Source: Alkalihalobacillus pseudalcaliphilus (GTDB lineage Bacteria > Bacillota > Bacilli > Bacillales > Bacillaceae_D). From it: DNA of 34,317 bases. The notes beneath the pieces are model-generated. The model saw nothing but the letters and a program-made list of their open reading frames with translations. It had not been told where the DNA came from and made no database searches. Of the stretch, positions 1 through 8,894 are shown piece after piece. A program made the position numbers and the translations under genes. Within the stretch, counting starts at the first letter, position 1. Each line of letters opens with the position of its first letter. Where the stretch lies: NCBI RefSeq assembly GCF_028610675.1, contig NZ_JAQQWS010000022.1:1-34317 (forward strand), given 5' to 3'.

Positions 1-176
1 CTCCAAGGTTTGGCCTCCGTATCTGTACATTAACCGTCTCTTTGTGCAGATACTCCAAGGTTTGGCCTCCGTATCTGTACATTAACCGTCTCTTTGTGCA
101 GATACTCCAAGGTTTGGCCTCCGTATCTGCACATTAACCCCTTCTTTGTGCAGATACTTCAAGGTTTTGGCTCTAC
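1..176. repeat. 52-bp tandem array (3+ copies), hairpin in each unit
   Basis: Three near-identical 52-bp units start at 1, 53 and 105, and a degenerate fourth start follows at 157. The array runs off the left edge, so its full length is unknown. Each unit carries an 11-bp inverted repeat, GTATCTGYACA then a 13-nt gap then TGTGCAGATAC (19-29/43-53, with the same pattern in the next units). Units 1 and 2 have a T-G wobble at one stem position and unit 3 has C-G there, so pairing is kept on the plus-strand sequence. No reading frame of interest crosses it. It lies beyond the 3' end of mfd. Confidence 0.9.
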
Positions 177-183
177 CATACGG

Positions 184-281
184 GTTTTATATGAAAGTGT
201 ACTTCTGGCGATAGTTTGTGACTTGAATTGAGCTAGTCATCCATCTTGTGCTCAATGACCTTAGCAGATAATGGTCCCTTA
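184..281 (+). repeat. Dispersed intergenic repeat, copy 1
   Basis: This copy begins with TTTTATATGAAAGT and continues with a GGCGATAGTTTGTG block and a GTCATCCATCT block. Related copies lie at 24571-24662 and 31424-31511. Inside it ATTGAGC and GCTCAAT form a short inverted repeat. It occupies the space between the 52-bp array and the 3' end of mfd. I do not recognise it as a named element. Confidence 0.7.
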
Positions 282-318
282 GCCAGCTAAGTAGTCGTGG
301 TGGGATGCTTTCTTACAT

Positions 319-3300
319 CTACTTGGTTACAGGAACTTTTTGTGATTGCTTCAGGGCTGCTAGTATTTTCTCTAAGTATTCTAAGAGACTGTCATCACTT
401 ATGCTTTTTGTTTTAATACCAAACTTCACCTTTTGCCCGTTTGCTCCTAGTGAAACTTCTCTTCCTAAGGAACTTACCTTTTTGAAAAGATTTGCTCCAT
501 CAATTGCTTGTGATCCTTCCTCAGATAAAAGAATTTGGACCGTATCTTTAACCTCTGTTATTTGTTCTACTTTATAAAGGTTAGATAAGAGCTTAATTTC
601 TGTTAAGCGAAGCAGGTAATCGACGTTTTTAGGATACGTACCAAAACGGTCAATCATTTCATCCTGTAAATCCCTAAGCTCTTTTGTTTCTTCTATCCCT
701 TTAACACGTTTATACATTTCAATCTTTTGTTTGGCATCTTTAATATATGCTTCAGGGATATAAGCATCGACTTTAATATCTAGCTCGACCTGGAACGGCT
801 TTTCTTTAGGTTTATCACCTTTACGCTCTTCAATAGCTTCTTTAAGCATTTGTGAATAAAGGTCAAAACCGACAGATTCAATAAAGCCATGCTGTTGAGC
901 TCCTAGTAAATTTCCTGCCCCACGAATAGTTAAATCACGCATGGCAATTTTAAAGCCTGATCCTAGCTCCGTGAATTCTTTAATTGCTTGAAGGCGCTTT
1001 TCTGCTACCTCTGATAAAACCTTATCTCGCTGATACGTAAAATAGGCGTATGCCACACGATTTGATCGACCTACTCGGCCACGAATTTGGTAAAGTTGAG
1101 ATAATCCCATTTTATCTGCATCATGAATAATTAGCGTATTGACATTCGGAATGTCTACTCCTGTTTCAATAATGGTGGTCGTCACCAAAACATCACTTGT
1201 ACCTTCTAAGAAATCAAGAATAATCCCTTCTAACTCACGTTCATTCATTTGACCGTGTGCATAGCTAACACGAGCATCTGGGACTAGGTTCGAGATTTCC
1301 TCTGTCATACGCTCAATATCCTCGACGCGATTATATAAAAAGTACACTTGTCCGCCTCTTGTTAACTCTCTTTCGATCGCCTCACGCGTAAGAGCAGCAT
1401 TATTTTCAACCACATAAGTTTGCACAGGAAAACGGTTCTCTGGCGGCGTTTCAATAATCGATAAATCACGAACTCCTAGCATCGACATATGAAGCGTACG
1501 TGGAATCGGAGTCGCCGTTAACGTCAAAACATCAATATTTGCTTTTATCGTTTTAATCTTTTCTTTATGTGTTACACCAAATCGTTGCTCTTCATCTACA
1601 ATGAGCAAACCTAAATCTTTGAAAACAACATCCTTAGATAACAGTCGATGTGTACCAACCACTAAATCAATCGACCCTGCTTTTAATCCTTTCAGCGTTG
1701 CTGTTTGCTCTTTTCTTGAACGGAATCGACTTAGAACTCCAATATTAATTGGATATTCCGAGAATCGTTCTTTAATGGTTTCGTAGTGCTGTTGAGCTAA
1801 TATTGTAGTTGGGACCAGAATAGCTACTTGCTTGCCATCATTAATCGCCTTGAAAGCCGCTCGAATAGCCACTTCTGTCTTTCCATAACCAACATCACCA
1901 CATAGCAGCCGATCCATCGGTCGCTCTTTTTCCATATCTTCTTTTATTTCTTCAATCGCTCTTAACTGATCTTCTGTTTCTTGATATTGGAAGGAAGACT
2001 CAAATTCTGATTGCTCAGGGCCATCAGCATTAAATGCATAACCTTTGCTAGCTTCCCGTTCGGCATATAATTTTATTAAATCATCGGCAATATCCTCAAC
2101 AGATGATTGTACTTTTTTCTTAACTTTCTTCCAATCACTTCCACCTAACGCATAAATCTTCGGCTCTTTTTCCTCGGAACCAACATACTTCTGCACTTGG
2201 TCAATTTGTTCAACCGGTACATAAAGCTTGTCATTTCCTGCATATCTCAAATGCAAATAATCCTTATGAATACCATTAAACTCTAATGTTTCAACACCTA
2301 AATACTTACCAATACCATGGTTTGTATGGACAATTAAATCCCCGACCTTCAGCTCAGAGTAGCTTTTAATTCTTTCCGCATTTGAAATTTTTTGTTTTCT
2401 TGGAGCGCGTTTTGTTTGTTTCGTAAAGACCTCTTCTTCTGTAATGACAATAAGCTTTTGTAACGGCAATTCAAAACCACTATGGAGATTCCCTTCCATA
2501 ACATGGACCATACCATTGGTTAACTCGGTTTTTTGTTCAACGACTCGTACGTCAATGCCTTCTTCTTCTAAATTCAAAGCAAGTCGGTTTGCCCGATCTT
2601 TTGTTCCTGCCGAAAATACGATTGCATATTCAGTTCCCTGCCATCTCGTAAGCTCTGATTGCAAAAGTTGCATTTGACCATGGAAATTCTGCATCGATTT
2701 ACAATTAAAGTTGACGATATTCTGTGGGTTTGTTGACGGAACATGCTTAATAAACAACGATAAATAATTGATCGGATACGATGCCTTACGCAACTCTTCG
2801 ATTGCATCTAAAGATAAGATAGCATCATGTACGATTTCACCTTGTTCAACAAGTGCCGTTAACCATTGTGCCTCCTCTTTATGTAGTGATTCTGCCATCT
2901 CTTTCACACGGCTCATCTCATCAATAAAAACCACTGTATTTTCAGGCATATACGTTAAAAGAGAATGTGGGGCATCATAATAAATCGACATGTATTTATA
3001 CATACCTTGAAATTGGCCAAGCTGTCTTAACTGACTAATCTCAAACGAGATATGTCTTGATAATTTATCCTTCGTTTCTGTCTTTCTTACTTTTTTAAGA
3101 CTCTTCTGTAATAGTTCATGTAAGGTTTGACTGGCTCGCTCATAATCATCTTTAAATAAAATAATCTCTTCAGCTGGGCCAATCGTTACTTCTTTGATTT
3201 CTTCCTTTGAACGTTGATCATCAATGGAAAATGTTCGAATAGAATCTATTTCTGTATCGAATAATTCGATTCGAAGAGGGTCACTTTCCGTTAAAGGATA

Positions 3301-3852
3301 GATATCAATGATGCCACCACGAACACTCACTTCCCCAGGAGAGCTGACCATATCAACTCGCTCAAAGCCCATTGCTACAAGCTTTTCTAATAAAGATTGG
3401 AGTTCGCCAATATCTTGACCACGACTAACCGTTAATTGACTCATTCTCCAATAAGAGGCAGGTGGTAATAATCTCCGCATTCCCGCTAACGGAACAATCA
3501 CAACGCCATTAAATTGGTTAATTAATTTATTTAATACATCAATTCTTTGGGCTCTCATCTCTGGGCTAGCAATCGCGATTTCTGCGGAAATTAATTCATT
3601 GACAGGATAAAGCAGGACCTCTTCTTCTGATAAGAGCTCCACGAAATCCTCATATAGTTTTTGTGCTTGATATAAGTTATGGGTAACAACCAGCTGCGTT
3701 CTTTTAGTTTCACGGTAGAGCGTAGCCATAACTACCGTACGAGCTGAGCCTGATAAACCAGAGAGCAATTGCTCTTTGAGGTTTGATTCAATACCGTCGG
3801 CTATTAAGCGTAACTCCTCGTTATTACGTATATAATTTTGCAATCCTAACAT
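319..3852 (-). CDS. mfd: Transcription-repair coupling factor Mfd
   Basis: Mfd is an ATP-driven DNA translocase that removes stalled RNA polymerase and recruits UvrA to the lesion in nucleotide excision repair. The product is 1177 aa, the usual length. In order: a UvrB-like N-terminal module; a CarD-like RNA-polymerase-interacting domain near residue 500 (VGDLIVHTNHGIGKY); superfamily 2 translocase motifs with Walker A GDVGYGKTE near 650, DEEQRFG near 754 and TATPIPRTL; the RGRVGRS motif; and the C-terminal TRCF domain. I chose the ATG at 3852 because an AGGGGGA ribosome site lies just upstream; an 11-codon upstream extension has none. It follows fin as in B. subtilis, where spoVT comes next; that position is outside the window. 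Confidence 0.97.
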   Translation of the reverse strand: MLGLQNYIRNNEELRLIADGIESNLKEQLLSGLSGSARTVVMATLYRETKRTQLVVTHNLYQAQKLYEDFVELLSEEEVLLYPVNELISAEIAIASPEMRAQRIDVLNKLINQFNGVVIVPLAGMRRLLPPASYWRMSQLTVSRGQDIGELQSLLEKLVAMGFERVDMVSSPGEVSVRGGIIDIYPLTESDPLRIELFDTEIDSIRTFSIDDQRSKEEIKEVTIGPAEEIILFKDDYERASQTLHELLQKSLKKVRKTETKDKLSRHISFEISQLRQLGQFQGMYKYMSIYYDAPHSLLTYMPENTVVFIDEMSRVKEMAESLHKEEAQWLTALVEQGEIVHDAILSLDAIEELRKASYPINYLSLFIKHVPSTNPQNIVNFNCKSMQNFHGQMQLLQSELTRWQGTEYAIVFSAGTKDRANRLALNLEEEGIDVRVVEQKTELTNGMVHVMEGNLHSGFELPLQKLIVITEEEVFTKQTKRAPRKQKISNAERIKSYSELKVGDLIVHTNHGIGKYLGVETLEFNGIHKDYLHLRYAGNDKLYVPVEQIDQVQKYVGSEEKEPKIYALGGSDWKKVKKKVQSSVEDIADDLIKLYAEREASKGYAFNADGPEQSEFESSFQYQETEDQLRAIEEIKEDMEKERPMDRLLCGDVGYGKTEVAIRAAFKAINDGKQVAILVPTTILAQQHYETIKERFSEYPINIGVLSRFRSRKEQTATLKGLKAGSIDLVVGTHRLLSKDVVFKDLGLLIVDEEQRFGVTHKEKIKTIKANIDVLTLTATPIPRTLHMSMLGVRDLSIIETPPENRFPVQTYVVENNAALTREAIERELTRGGQVYFLYNRVEDIERMTEEISNLVPDARVSYAHGQMNERELEGIILDFLEGTSDVLVTTTIIETGVDIPNVNTLIIHDADKMGLSQLYQIRGRVGRSNRVAYAYFTYQRDKVLSEVAEKRLQAIKEFTELGSGFKIAMRDLTIRGAGNLLGAQQHGFIESVGFDLYSQMLKEAIEERKGDKPKEKPFQVELDIKVDAYIPEAYIKDAKQKIEMYKRVKGIEETKELRDLQDEMIDRFGTYPKNVDYLLRLTEIKLLSNLYKVEQITEVKDTVQILLSEEGSQAIDGANLFKKVSSLGREVSLGANGQKVKFGIKTKSISDDSLLEYLEKILAALKQSQKVPVTK

Positions 3853-4082
3853 GCTTTTCCCCCTGCTCTCCAAACAATTGATCAAAGTCTATGCGACTTA
3901 TCTTAAACACTGCTCAAACCAGTGTTTATCCTTCTAATACTTTAAAACGTACTCGATAAGAATACGATATATGCCAATTTATCTTGTTCATACCTTGTTT
4001 TGTATGAAAGTCTAAACCTCATGTGCGGCTCTTTTCGTACATGTGCTAAGATTTTAATTACTATAAAGAAAGGATTGAACAG
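3853..4082. other. fin-mfd intergenic region with mfd leader hairpin
   Basis: No gene is seen here. A 9-bp perfect inverted repeat with a 7-nt loop, TAAACACTG (3904-3912) and CAGTGTTTA (3920-3928), lies about 50 nt upstream of the mfd start. It has no U-tract and so looks like a leader hairpin, not a terminator. One copy of the recurrent 14-mer TTTTGTATGAAAGT is at 3998-4011 on plus. I could not identify a convincing mfd promoter. Confidence 0.5.
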
Positions 4083-4112
4083 AAAAACGCTTTGGCATAT
4101 GGTAGCCAAAGC
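4083..4112 (-). terminator. Rho-independent terminator after fin
   Basis: On the minus strand GCTTTGGC and GCCAAAGC form an 8-bp stem (4105-4112/4089-4096) with an 8-nt loop, followed by GTTTTTCT. It ends the fin transcript before mfd. Confidence 0.85.
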
Positions 4113-4170
4113 TTATGCCCCCGTGTAATGGGGAACATTTACACTCAAAATCAGTCTTTATCTTCTATTT

Positions 4171-4401
4171 TTATTGAATAAATGTATCGATTTCATGAAA
4201 TGAGGGATTAAGTGCTAACGCATCATAACAGTCATCGCATATCGCTTGTACATGGATATCACCATTATTTTGATAAGAGATCGCAGCTTCACGCTCTTCT
4301 GTGTTTAATCGATCGAATCCTAATTCGCTACTGTTAATCGACTGTTGCTCAATTCTCCCGACCACTAGGCAGCAATGGCTACACTGATAAACGATGGCCA
4401 T
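4171..4401 (-). CDS. fin: Anti-sigma-F factor Fin (YabK family)
   Basis: Fin inhibits sigma-F in the forespore and helps the switch to sigma-G during sporulation. The 76-aa product has the usual family length and two CxxC pairs (C7/C10 in CSHC, C55/C58 in CDDC) that should bind zinc. The conserved core ISYxxNGDIHV and the C-terminal FIQ are visible. The start has a strong AAAGGAGG site 7 nt upstream. It sits between pth and mfd as in B. subtilis. I looked for a sigma-F/sigma-G promoter upstream and found none I could defend. Confidence 0.93.
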   Translation of the reverse strand: MAIVYQCSHCCLVVGRIEQQSINSSELGFDRLNTEEREAAISYQNNGDIHVQAICDDCYDALALNPSFHEIDTFIQ

Positions 4402-4454
4402 GAAAGAACCTCCTTTGATTATAACGAGTTTTTATTGACAAATAAAGGGTCGTC

Positions 4455-4515
4455 TTCGTTTATACCAAACTTGTTTCATATTTGATTAAAACGTTGTTAT
4501 TTTAGTATAAACGAA
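4455..4515. repeat. 11-bp perfect inverted repeat between pth and fin
   Basis: TTCGTTTATAC (4455-4465) and GTATAAACGAA (4505-4515) are perfect inverted copies 39 nt apart, upstream of fin. There is no U-tract. They could be an operator pair or the arms of a long-loop hairpin; the function is unknown. Confidence 0.5.
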
Positions 4516-4537
4516 ATCAAAGCAGGCTATTCGAAAC

Positions 4538-5098
4538 TTAGTTAAACTTGTTCATCACCTCGAGGAATGTATGCTGATCGGTCCAGCTTTTCATAGCATT
4601 TACCGATTGGTCAATAGAACTTATCACATCTGCACGTTCCTCCGGATGGTATCGACCTAATACGTAATTAACAATTGGTTCACCATTCTTAGGGCGGTCT
4701 ACACCTACACGTATCCGATTAAACTCTTGGGTACCTAAATGTTGAATCAATGATTTCATTCCATTATGCCCACCGGCACTTCCTTTTTGCCTTAAGCGTA
4801 TTTTCCCTACCGGTAAATCTAGGTCGTCGTATATAACAACCAAATCCTCCAATGGAATTTGAAAATAATCCATAAGTGGACGGACTGATTCTCCAGATAA
4901 ATTCATATATGTAAGCGGTTTTAAGAGATATACTTTTTCCCCATTTACCAAACCTGTCCCATAAACACCTTTAAATTTCGCTTGATTTAATTCAATACTA
5001 AATTCTTTTGCACATGCATCAACAATGTCAAAGCCAATATTGTGCCTAGTACCTGCATACTTTTCGCCTGGATTTCCTAGTCCAACGATTAATTTCAT
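4538..5098 (-). CDS. pth: Peptidyl-tRNA hydrolase
   Basis: Pth cleaves peptidyl-tRNA released from ribosomes and recycles tRNA in the cytosol. The B. subtilis orthologue is named spoVC. The 186-aa product has the family length. Visible motifs are GLGNPGEKY at the N-terminus (Asn9), TRHNIGF with the catalytic His19, the acidic YDDLDLP segment near residue 93, and GHNGMKS near 112. The ATG at 5098 follows an AGGAGC site. It lies downstream of ctc beyond a strong terminator hairpin and upstream of fin, the B. subtilis order. Confidence 0.97.
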   Translation of the reverse strand: MKLIVGLGNPGEKYAGTRHNIGFDIVDACAKEFSIELNQAKFKGVYGTGLVNGEKVYLLKPLTYMNLSGESVRPLMDYFQIPLEDLVVIYDDLDLPVGKIRLRQKGSAGGHNGMKSLIQHLGTQEFNRIRVGVDRPKNGEPIVNYVLGRYHPEERADVISSIDQSVNAMKSWTDQHTFLEVMNKFN

Positions 5099-5127
5099 CT
5101 GAAACGCTCCTAACTTTTTTCATTAGA

Positions 5128-5161
5128 ATAAAAGGTATAGTCTACAGACTATACCTTTTAT
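5128..5161 (-). terminator. Terminator hairpin after ctc
   Basis: A 16-bp perfect inverted repeat, with arms 5128-5143 and 5146-5161, stands between ctc and pth. The central AGTCT/AGACT pairs close a tiny loop, in practice about 4 nt. On minus the stem ends in CCUUUUAUUC, a moderately U-rich tail. The near-perfect symmetry would also let it act on the plus strand. Confidence 0.8.
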
Positions 5162-5224
5162 AGGGCTATACGTAGCCTCATACTTATTTTATTTTAACAT
5201 GCTTTGGACATGTTCGATCCTATA

Positions 5225-5857
5225 TTATTCTTCTTCAGACTTCTCATTAATCACTTCTGGTTCCGCATCTTCGTCTACTTCTACTGGTTCATTTGGTTCA
5301 ACCTCAGCAGCAGGAGCTTGGACAGTAACAATCGTTTCTTCATCCTCATTCGAAATATCCACTGACACTTGCTTTCTGATATCAGCTATTTGAATAGAGT
5401 CCCCAATGTGAAGTTCCGAAATATCGACTTCTATACTTTCAGGGATATCTGAAGGTAAACAATTAACAACAACGGTATACATCATATGTGCAACAACTCC
5501 ACCTTCGTTAGCACCAGGTGAATCACCTACTAAATGAACCGATACTTCTGCTTCAATTTCAGATGTCATATCGACTTCGAAAAAGTCAGCATGAACGAAT
5601 TCATCTTTGAGTGGATCTGTTTGTAACTCATATAACATGACTTGGTGTGTCTTTCCACCTTTGACATCTAAAGAAAAAATACCGTTTTTCCCAACTGCAC
5701 GAACTGTTTTTAGAAATTCGACCGATTCGACTGATACGGGTTGACTATCGATTTTACTACCATATAAAACGCCTGGTAAAAAGCCGTCTTTTCGTAACTT
5801 TCTCGTTGTTGAGCCTTGTAAATTTTCGCGACGATTTGCTTTCAATACTGTAGCCAT
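5225..5857 (-). CDS. ctc: 50S ribosomal protein L25 / general stress protein Ctc
   Basis: This is a TL5/Ctc-type L25 protein that binds 5S rRNA in the large subunit; in B. subtilis ctc is a classic sigma-B stress gene. The 210-aa product has an N-terminal 5S-binding domain (about 1-92, with TRKLRKDGFLPGVLYG), the C-terminal TL5 beta domain (about 95-185), and a very acidic tail rich in Glu and Asp. I chose the ATG at 5857, 6 nt after GAGGTG; a GTG three codons earlier overlaps that site. A sigma-B-like promoter lies upstream, so it may have stress-induced expression in addition to read-through from prs. A terminator follows. Confidence 0.96.
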   Translation of the reverse strand: MATVLKANRRENLQGSTTRKLRKDGFLPGVLYGSKIDSQPVSVESVEFLKTVRAVGKNGIFSLDVKGGKTHQVMLYELQTDPLKDEFVHADFFEVDMTSEIEAEVSVHLVGDSPGANEGGVVAHMMYTVVVNCLPSDIPESIEVDISELHIGDSIQIADIRKQVSVDISNEDEETIVTVQAPAAEVEPNEPVEVDEDAEPEVINEKSEEE

Positions 5858-5906
5858 CTTTATCACCTCAAGTTAGTTTTCACAATCTTTTTCTCTATAG
5901 ATATGT

Positions 5907-5932
5907 GTTCCCTAAAACCTTGAGCTTCAAAC
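5907..5932 (-). promoter_or_regulatory. Candidate sigma-B promoter of ctc
   Basis: On the minus strand GTTTGA (5927-5932), a 14-nt spacer and GGGAAC (5907-5912) resemble the sigma-B consensus GTTTAA-N12-15-GGGTAT. The spacing equals that recalled for the B. subtilis ctc promoter. It lies in the prs-ctc gap about 50 nt before the start codon. Whether this organism has sigma-B cannot be seen here. Confidence 0.55.
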
Positions 5933-5966
5933 CCTCTATTTCAAATTTACTAGGGAATTTCAGTGA

Positions 5967-6917
5967 TCAATCAAATAAAGTACTTACTGAAGCATGCTCA
6001 TGAACGCGGATAATGGCCTCAGCCATTAGTGGTCCAACAGATAACATTTTAATCTTATCAATTTGTCTCTCTTCAGGTAGTACAATCGAGTTCGTTACGA
6101 CTAATTCTTTAATTTTTGAATTCTTAATACGCTCAATAGCTGGTCCTGATAAAACTGGATGTGTACAGCATGCATATACTTCTTTAGCACCGTGCTCAAT
6201 TAGAGCGTTAGCAGCAAGTGTAATCGTTCCAGCCGTATCAATAATATCATCGATGATAATCGCTGTTTTTCCTTCAATATTACCAACGATATTCATAACT
6301 TCAGAAACGTTTGGTTTTGGACGACGTTTATCAATAATAGCAATCGGTGCTTTTAGGCGATCAGCCATCTTACGAGCACGCACAACTCCACCATGGTCAG
6401 GTGATACGATTACAACATCATCAAGTTGCTTCTCTTTAAAGTAATCAGATAGAATAGGAACACCCATTAACTGATCAACAGGGATGTCAAAGAATCCTTG
6501 AATTTGTGTCGCGTGTAAATCCAATGTTAAGACACGAGTAGCACCAGCTGTTTCAAGTAAGTTAGCCACTAGCTTCGCGGTAATTGGTTCACGAGCACGT
6601 GCTTTACGATCTTGACGAGCATAGCCATAATACGGCATAACAACGTTAATCGTTTTAGCTGAAGCACGCTTCATTGCATCAATCATAATTAATAATTCCA
6701 TAATATGCTCATTGGCAGGAGCAGACGTTGATTGAATTAAGTAAACATCACAGCCACGAATACTTTCCTCAATGTTTATTTGTACTTCGCCATCACTAAA
6801 ACGCATAACAGAGCTTTTACCCATGGATACACCGATATGCTCCGTAATTTCATGGGCAAGCCCTTTATTAGAATTCAAAGTAAATACCTTTAAGCTCGGA
6901 TCGCTATATTTTGACAT
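5967..6917 (-). CDS. prs: Ribose-phosphate pyrophosphokinase (PRPP synthetase)
   Basis: Prs makes PRPP from ribose-5-phosphate and ATP for purine, pyrimidine, NAD, histidine and tryptophan synthesis. The 316-aa product has the usual length. Visible are FSDGEVQINIEESIRG, the ATP/flexible-loop region YYGYARQDRKARAREPI, the LDLHATQIQGFF segment, and the PRPP-binding loop VIIDDIIDTAGTI near residues 213-225. The ATG at 6917 has GGAGGG upstream. It lies 33 nt after glmU and is probably cotranscribed with it. PRPP is also the effector of PurR, encoded nearby. Confidence 0.98.
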   Translation of the reverse strand: MSKYSDPSLKVFTLNSNKGLAHEITEHIGVSMGKSSVMRFSDGEVQINIEESIRGCDVYLIQSTSAPANEHIMELLIMIDAMKRASAKTINVVMPYYGYARQDRKARAREPITAKLVANLLETAGATRVLTLDLHATQIQGFFDIPVDQLMGVPILSDYFKEKQLDDVVIVSPDHGGVVRARKMADRLKAPIAIIDKRRPKPNVSEVMNIVGNIEGKTAIIIDDIIDTAGTITLAANALIEHGAKEVYACCTHPVLSGPAIERIKNSKIKELVVTNSIVLPEERQIDKIKMLSVGPLMAEAIIRVHEHASVSTLFD

Positions 6918-6950
6918 TTTGTCGTTCCCTCCACACGTTTGTTCAACACT

Positions 6951-8309
6951 CTATTTTTTTTGATAATTTTCCTTATTTACTTGCCTTGCCCTTGCAATCG
7001 ATAGGGCTTTACTTGGAACATCATCTGTAATCGTAGAACCGGCAGCTACAAATGTATCTTCACCAATCGTTACAGGTGCAATTAAATTTGAATTACAACC
7101 GATGAATGCTCGATCTTCAATTTTTGTTAAGAATTTATTTTCCCCATCATAATTAACCGTAATGGACCCACAACCGACGTTAACATCTTTGCCGATTTCC
7201 GCATCACCTAAGTAACTTAAATGAGAAGCCTTACTATTTTGTCCCATTGTCGTTTTCTTCACTTCAACAAAATTGCCAATCTTCACTTGATCATTTAGTA
7301 CAGATTGTGGGCGGATATGTGCAAATGGGCCAACATTGACCTCATTACCCACTTCACTATCAGATACTACAGATTGTTTGATCGTTGTTTTATTTCCAAC
7401 TTTACAGTCAGTCAACTCACTATTTGGACCAATGATACAATCCTCACCTATGATTGTATGACCTTGGATCACTGTGCCGGGATAAATCACTGTATCTTGA
7501 CCAATTTCTGCATCAGAGGAGATATAGGTTTGTGCCGGATTAATAATCGTCACACCTGCTCTCATCCAAGCTTCATTGATGCGTGCCTTCATAATCGACT
7601 CTGCCTGACTTAAGGCCACACGGTCGTTAATCCCTAATGTTTCATCCATAGAAGAAGCTTGATAAGCACCTACCATGCCACCTTCTGACTGAACAATTTC
7701 AATGACATCAGGTAAGTAATACTCACCTTGTGCATTTTCATTTCCGACCTTCTTGAGAGCATTAAATAAAGTTTGGTTATCAAAACAATACGTGCCTGTA
7801 TTAATTTCTTTGACGCTTCTTTCTTCTTCCGTTGCGTCTTTGTGTTCAACAATTCGTTCAACAAGCCCTTGTTGATTGCGGATTATTCGTCCGTAACCAG
7901 TCGGATTTTCTGTGACTGCTGTTAAAACAGTTATTTGTGCTTGCTTCTTCTCATGTGCTTGTAGAAGCTGACTTATGGTCTCCTCCGTGATTAAAGGGGT
8001 ATCGCCACACAAGACAATCGTGGTTCCTTCTTTATCTGATAATAAGGATTCCGCCTGCATTACGGCATGCCCAGTACCTAATTGTTCTTCTTGAACAACA
8101 TATGACACCTGATCACCAAGCACTTCTTGAACGACATCTGCCCCATGCCCTACAATTGTTACTTTTTTATCGAAGCCAACGCGATTAACTCGGTCGACTA
8201 CATGCTGTACCATCGGTTTCCCACAAACAGGGTGAAGAACTTTATATAACTTCGACTTCATTCGTGTACCTTGTCCTGCTGCTAAAATAATAGCAAAACG
8301 ATTACTCAT
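6951..8309 (-). CDS. glmU: Bifunctional GlmU (GlcNAc-1-P uridyltransferase / GlcN-1-P acetyltransferase)
   Basis: GlmU makes UDP-GlcNAc for peptidoglycan and teichoic acids. The 452-aa product has both halves: an N-terminal nucleotidyltransferase with LAAGQGTRMKSKLYKVLH and LCGDTPL, and from about residue 250 a left-handed beta-helix of hexapeptide repeats. The second half carries ASHLSYLGD near residue 360, with the catalytic His, and VGCGSITVNYDG. The start has GGGAGG 5 nt upstream. It leads the glmU-prs(-ctc) unit, with a candidate sigma-A promoter upstream. Confidence 0.98.
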   Translation of the reverse strand: MSNRFAIILAAGQGTRMKSKLYKVLHPVCGKPMVQHVVDRVNRVGFDKKVTIVGHGADVVQEVLGDQVSYVVQEEQLGTGHAVMQAESLLSDKEGTTIVLCGDTPLITEETISQLLQAHEKKQAQITVLTAVTENPTGYGRIIRNQQGLVERIVEHKDATEEERSVKEINTGTYCFDNQTLFNALKKVGNENAQGEYYLPDVIEIVQSEGGMVGAYQASSMDETLGINDRVALSQAESIMKARINEAWMRAGVTIINPAQTYISSDAEIGQDTVIYPGTVIQGHTIIGEDCIIGPNSELTDCKVGNKTTIKQSVVSDSEVGNEVNVGPFAHIRPQSVLNDQVKIGNFVEVKKTTMGQNSKASHLSYLGDAEIGKDVNVGCGSITVNYDGENKFLTKIEDRAFIGCNSNLIAPVTIGEDTFVAAGSTITDDVPSKALSIARARQVNKENYQKK

Positions 8310-8396
8310 GGCATCCTCCCAAACGATCCTTTTTTTCCATTACGAATATATCCTAAAACGGATTCTATTTCAAGGTTGAATACGGTTTGTTTATTG

Positions 8397-8426
8397 AGAA
8401 TAAAAAGATATTCAAATAATAGTCAA
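8397..8426 (-). promoter_or_regulatory. Candidate sigma-A promoter of glmU-prs
   Basis: On minus TTGACT (8421-8426), an 18-nt spacer and TATTCT (8397-8402) match sigma-A hexamers at 5/6 and 4/6. It lies about 90 nt before glmU, downstream of the spoVG terminator. Confidence 0.5.
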
Positions 8427-8525
8427 AAAAAGGGTGAAATTAAGCATTATTACTAAAATTTAGCAAACTTTATATCTTATTAAAGCATACTAATTTCTTC
8501 TTCAATTATAACGTGATTACGCCAT

Positions 8526-8563
8526 AAAAAATAGCCTCACTTAATAGTAGTGAGACTAAGCTT
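8526..8563 (-). terminator. Rho-independent terminator after spoVG
   Basis: On minus the arms TAGTCTCACT and AGTGAGGCTA (8549-8558/8532-8541) form a 10-bp stem with one wobble, followed by TTTTTT. It begins directly after the spoVG stop. Confidence 0.88.
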
Positions 8564-8564
8564 T

Positions 8565-8858
8565 TTAGGAAGCACCGGCTTCTTCATATTCTATTCCATC
8601 ATATTCACCCGCACGTTCGTATTCTTCTAATACGGCTGTTTGAATTTTCTCACGTGTCTGTGAAGAAATCGGGTGTGCAATATCACGAAACTCACCATCA
8701 GGAGTTCGCTTACTTGGCATTGCAACGAATAGACCATTATTTCCATCAATTACACGAATGTCGTGTACAACAAACTCATGATCAATTGTGATTGAGGCAA
8801 TTGCTCTCATTCTGCCTTCTGTGTTGACTCGTCGTAATCTCACGTCTGTCACTTGCAT
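8565..8858 (-). CDS. spoVG: Septation and regulatory nucleic-acid-binding protein SpoVG
   Basis: SpoVG is a small RNA/DNA-binding regulator involved in sporulation septum timing and post-transcriptional control. The 97-aa product has the B. subtilis length and nearly the same sequence: VTDVRLRRVNTEGRMRAIAS, DGNNGLFVAMPSKRTPDGE and the conserved C-terminal EEAGAS. I chose the ATG at 8858 because AGGTGG lies 9 nt upstream; a 7-codon upstream extension has no support from the family. A sigma-H-like promoter precedes it and a terminator follows, so it is probably monocistronic. Confidence 0.97.
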   Translation of the reverse strand: MQVTDVRLRRVNTEGRMRAIASITIDHEFVVHDIRVIDGNNGLFVAMPSKRTPDGEFRDIAHPISSQTREKIQTAVLEEYERAGEYDGIEYEEAGAS

Positions 8859-8894
8859 TTTCAGCCACCACCTATTCATTTGATTGTAACTACA

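Noticed and set aside
1..176. Possible CRISPR array
   Set aside because: The units are direct 52-bp copies without variable spacers, and no cas genes are near.
4416..4450. TATAAT just upstream of fin as a sigma-A promoter
   Set aside because: It is so close to the ribosome site that transcription would start inside or after it, and the -35 (TTTATT) is weak.
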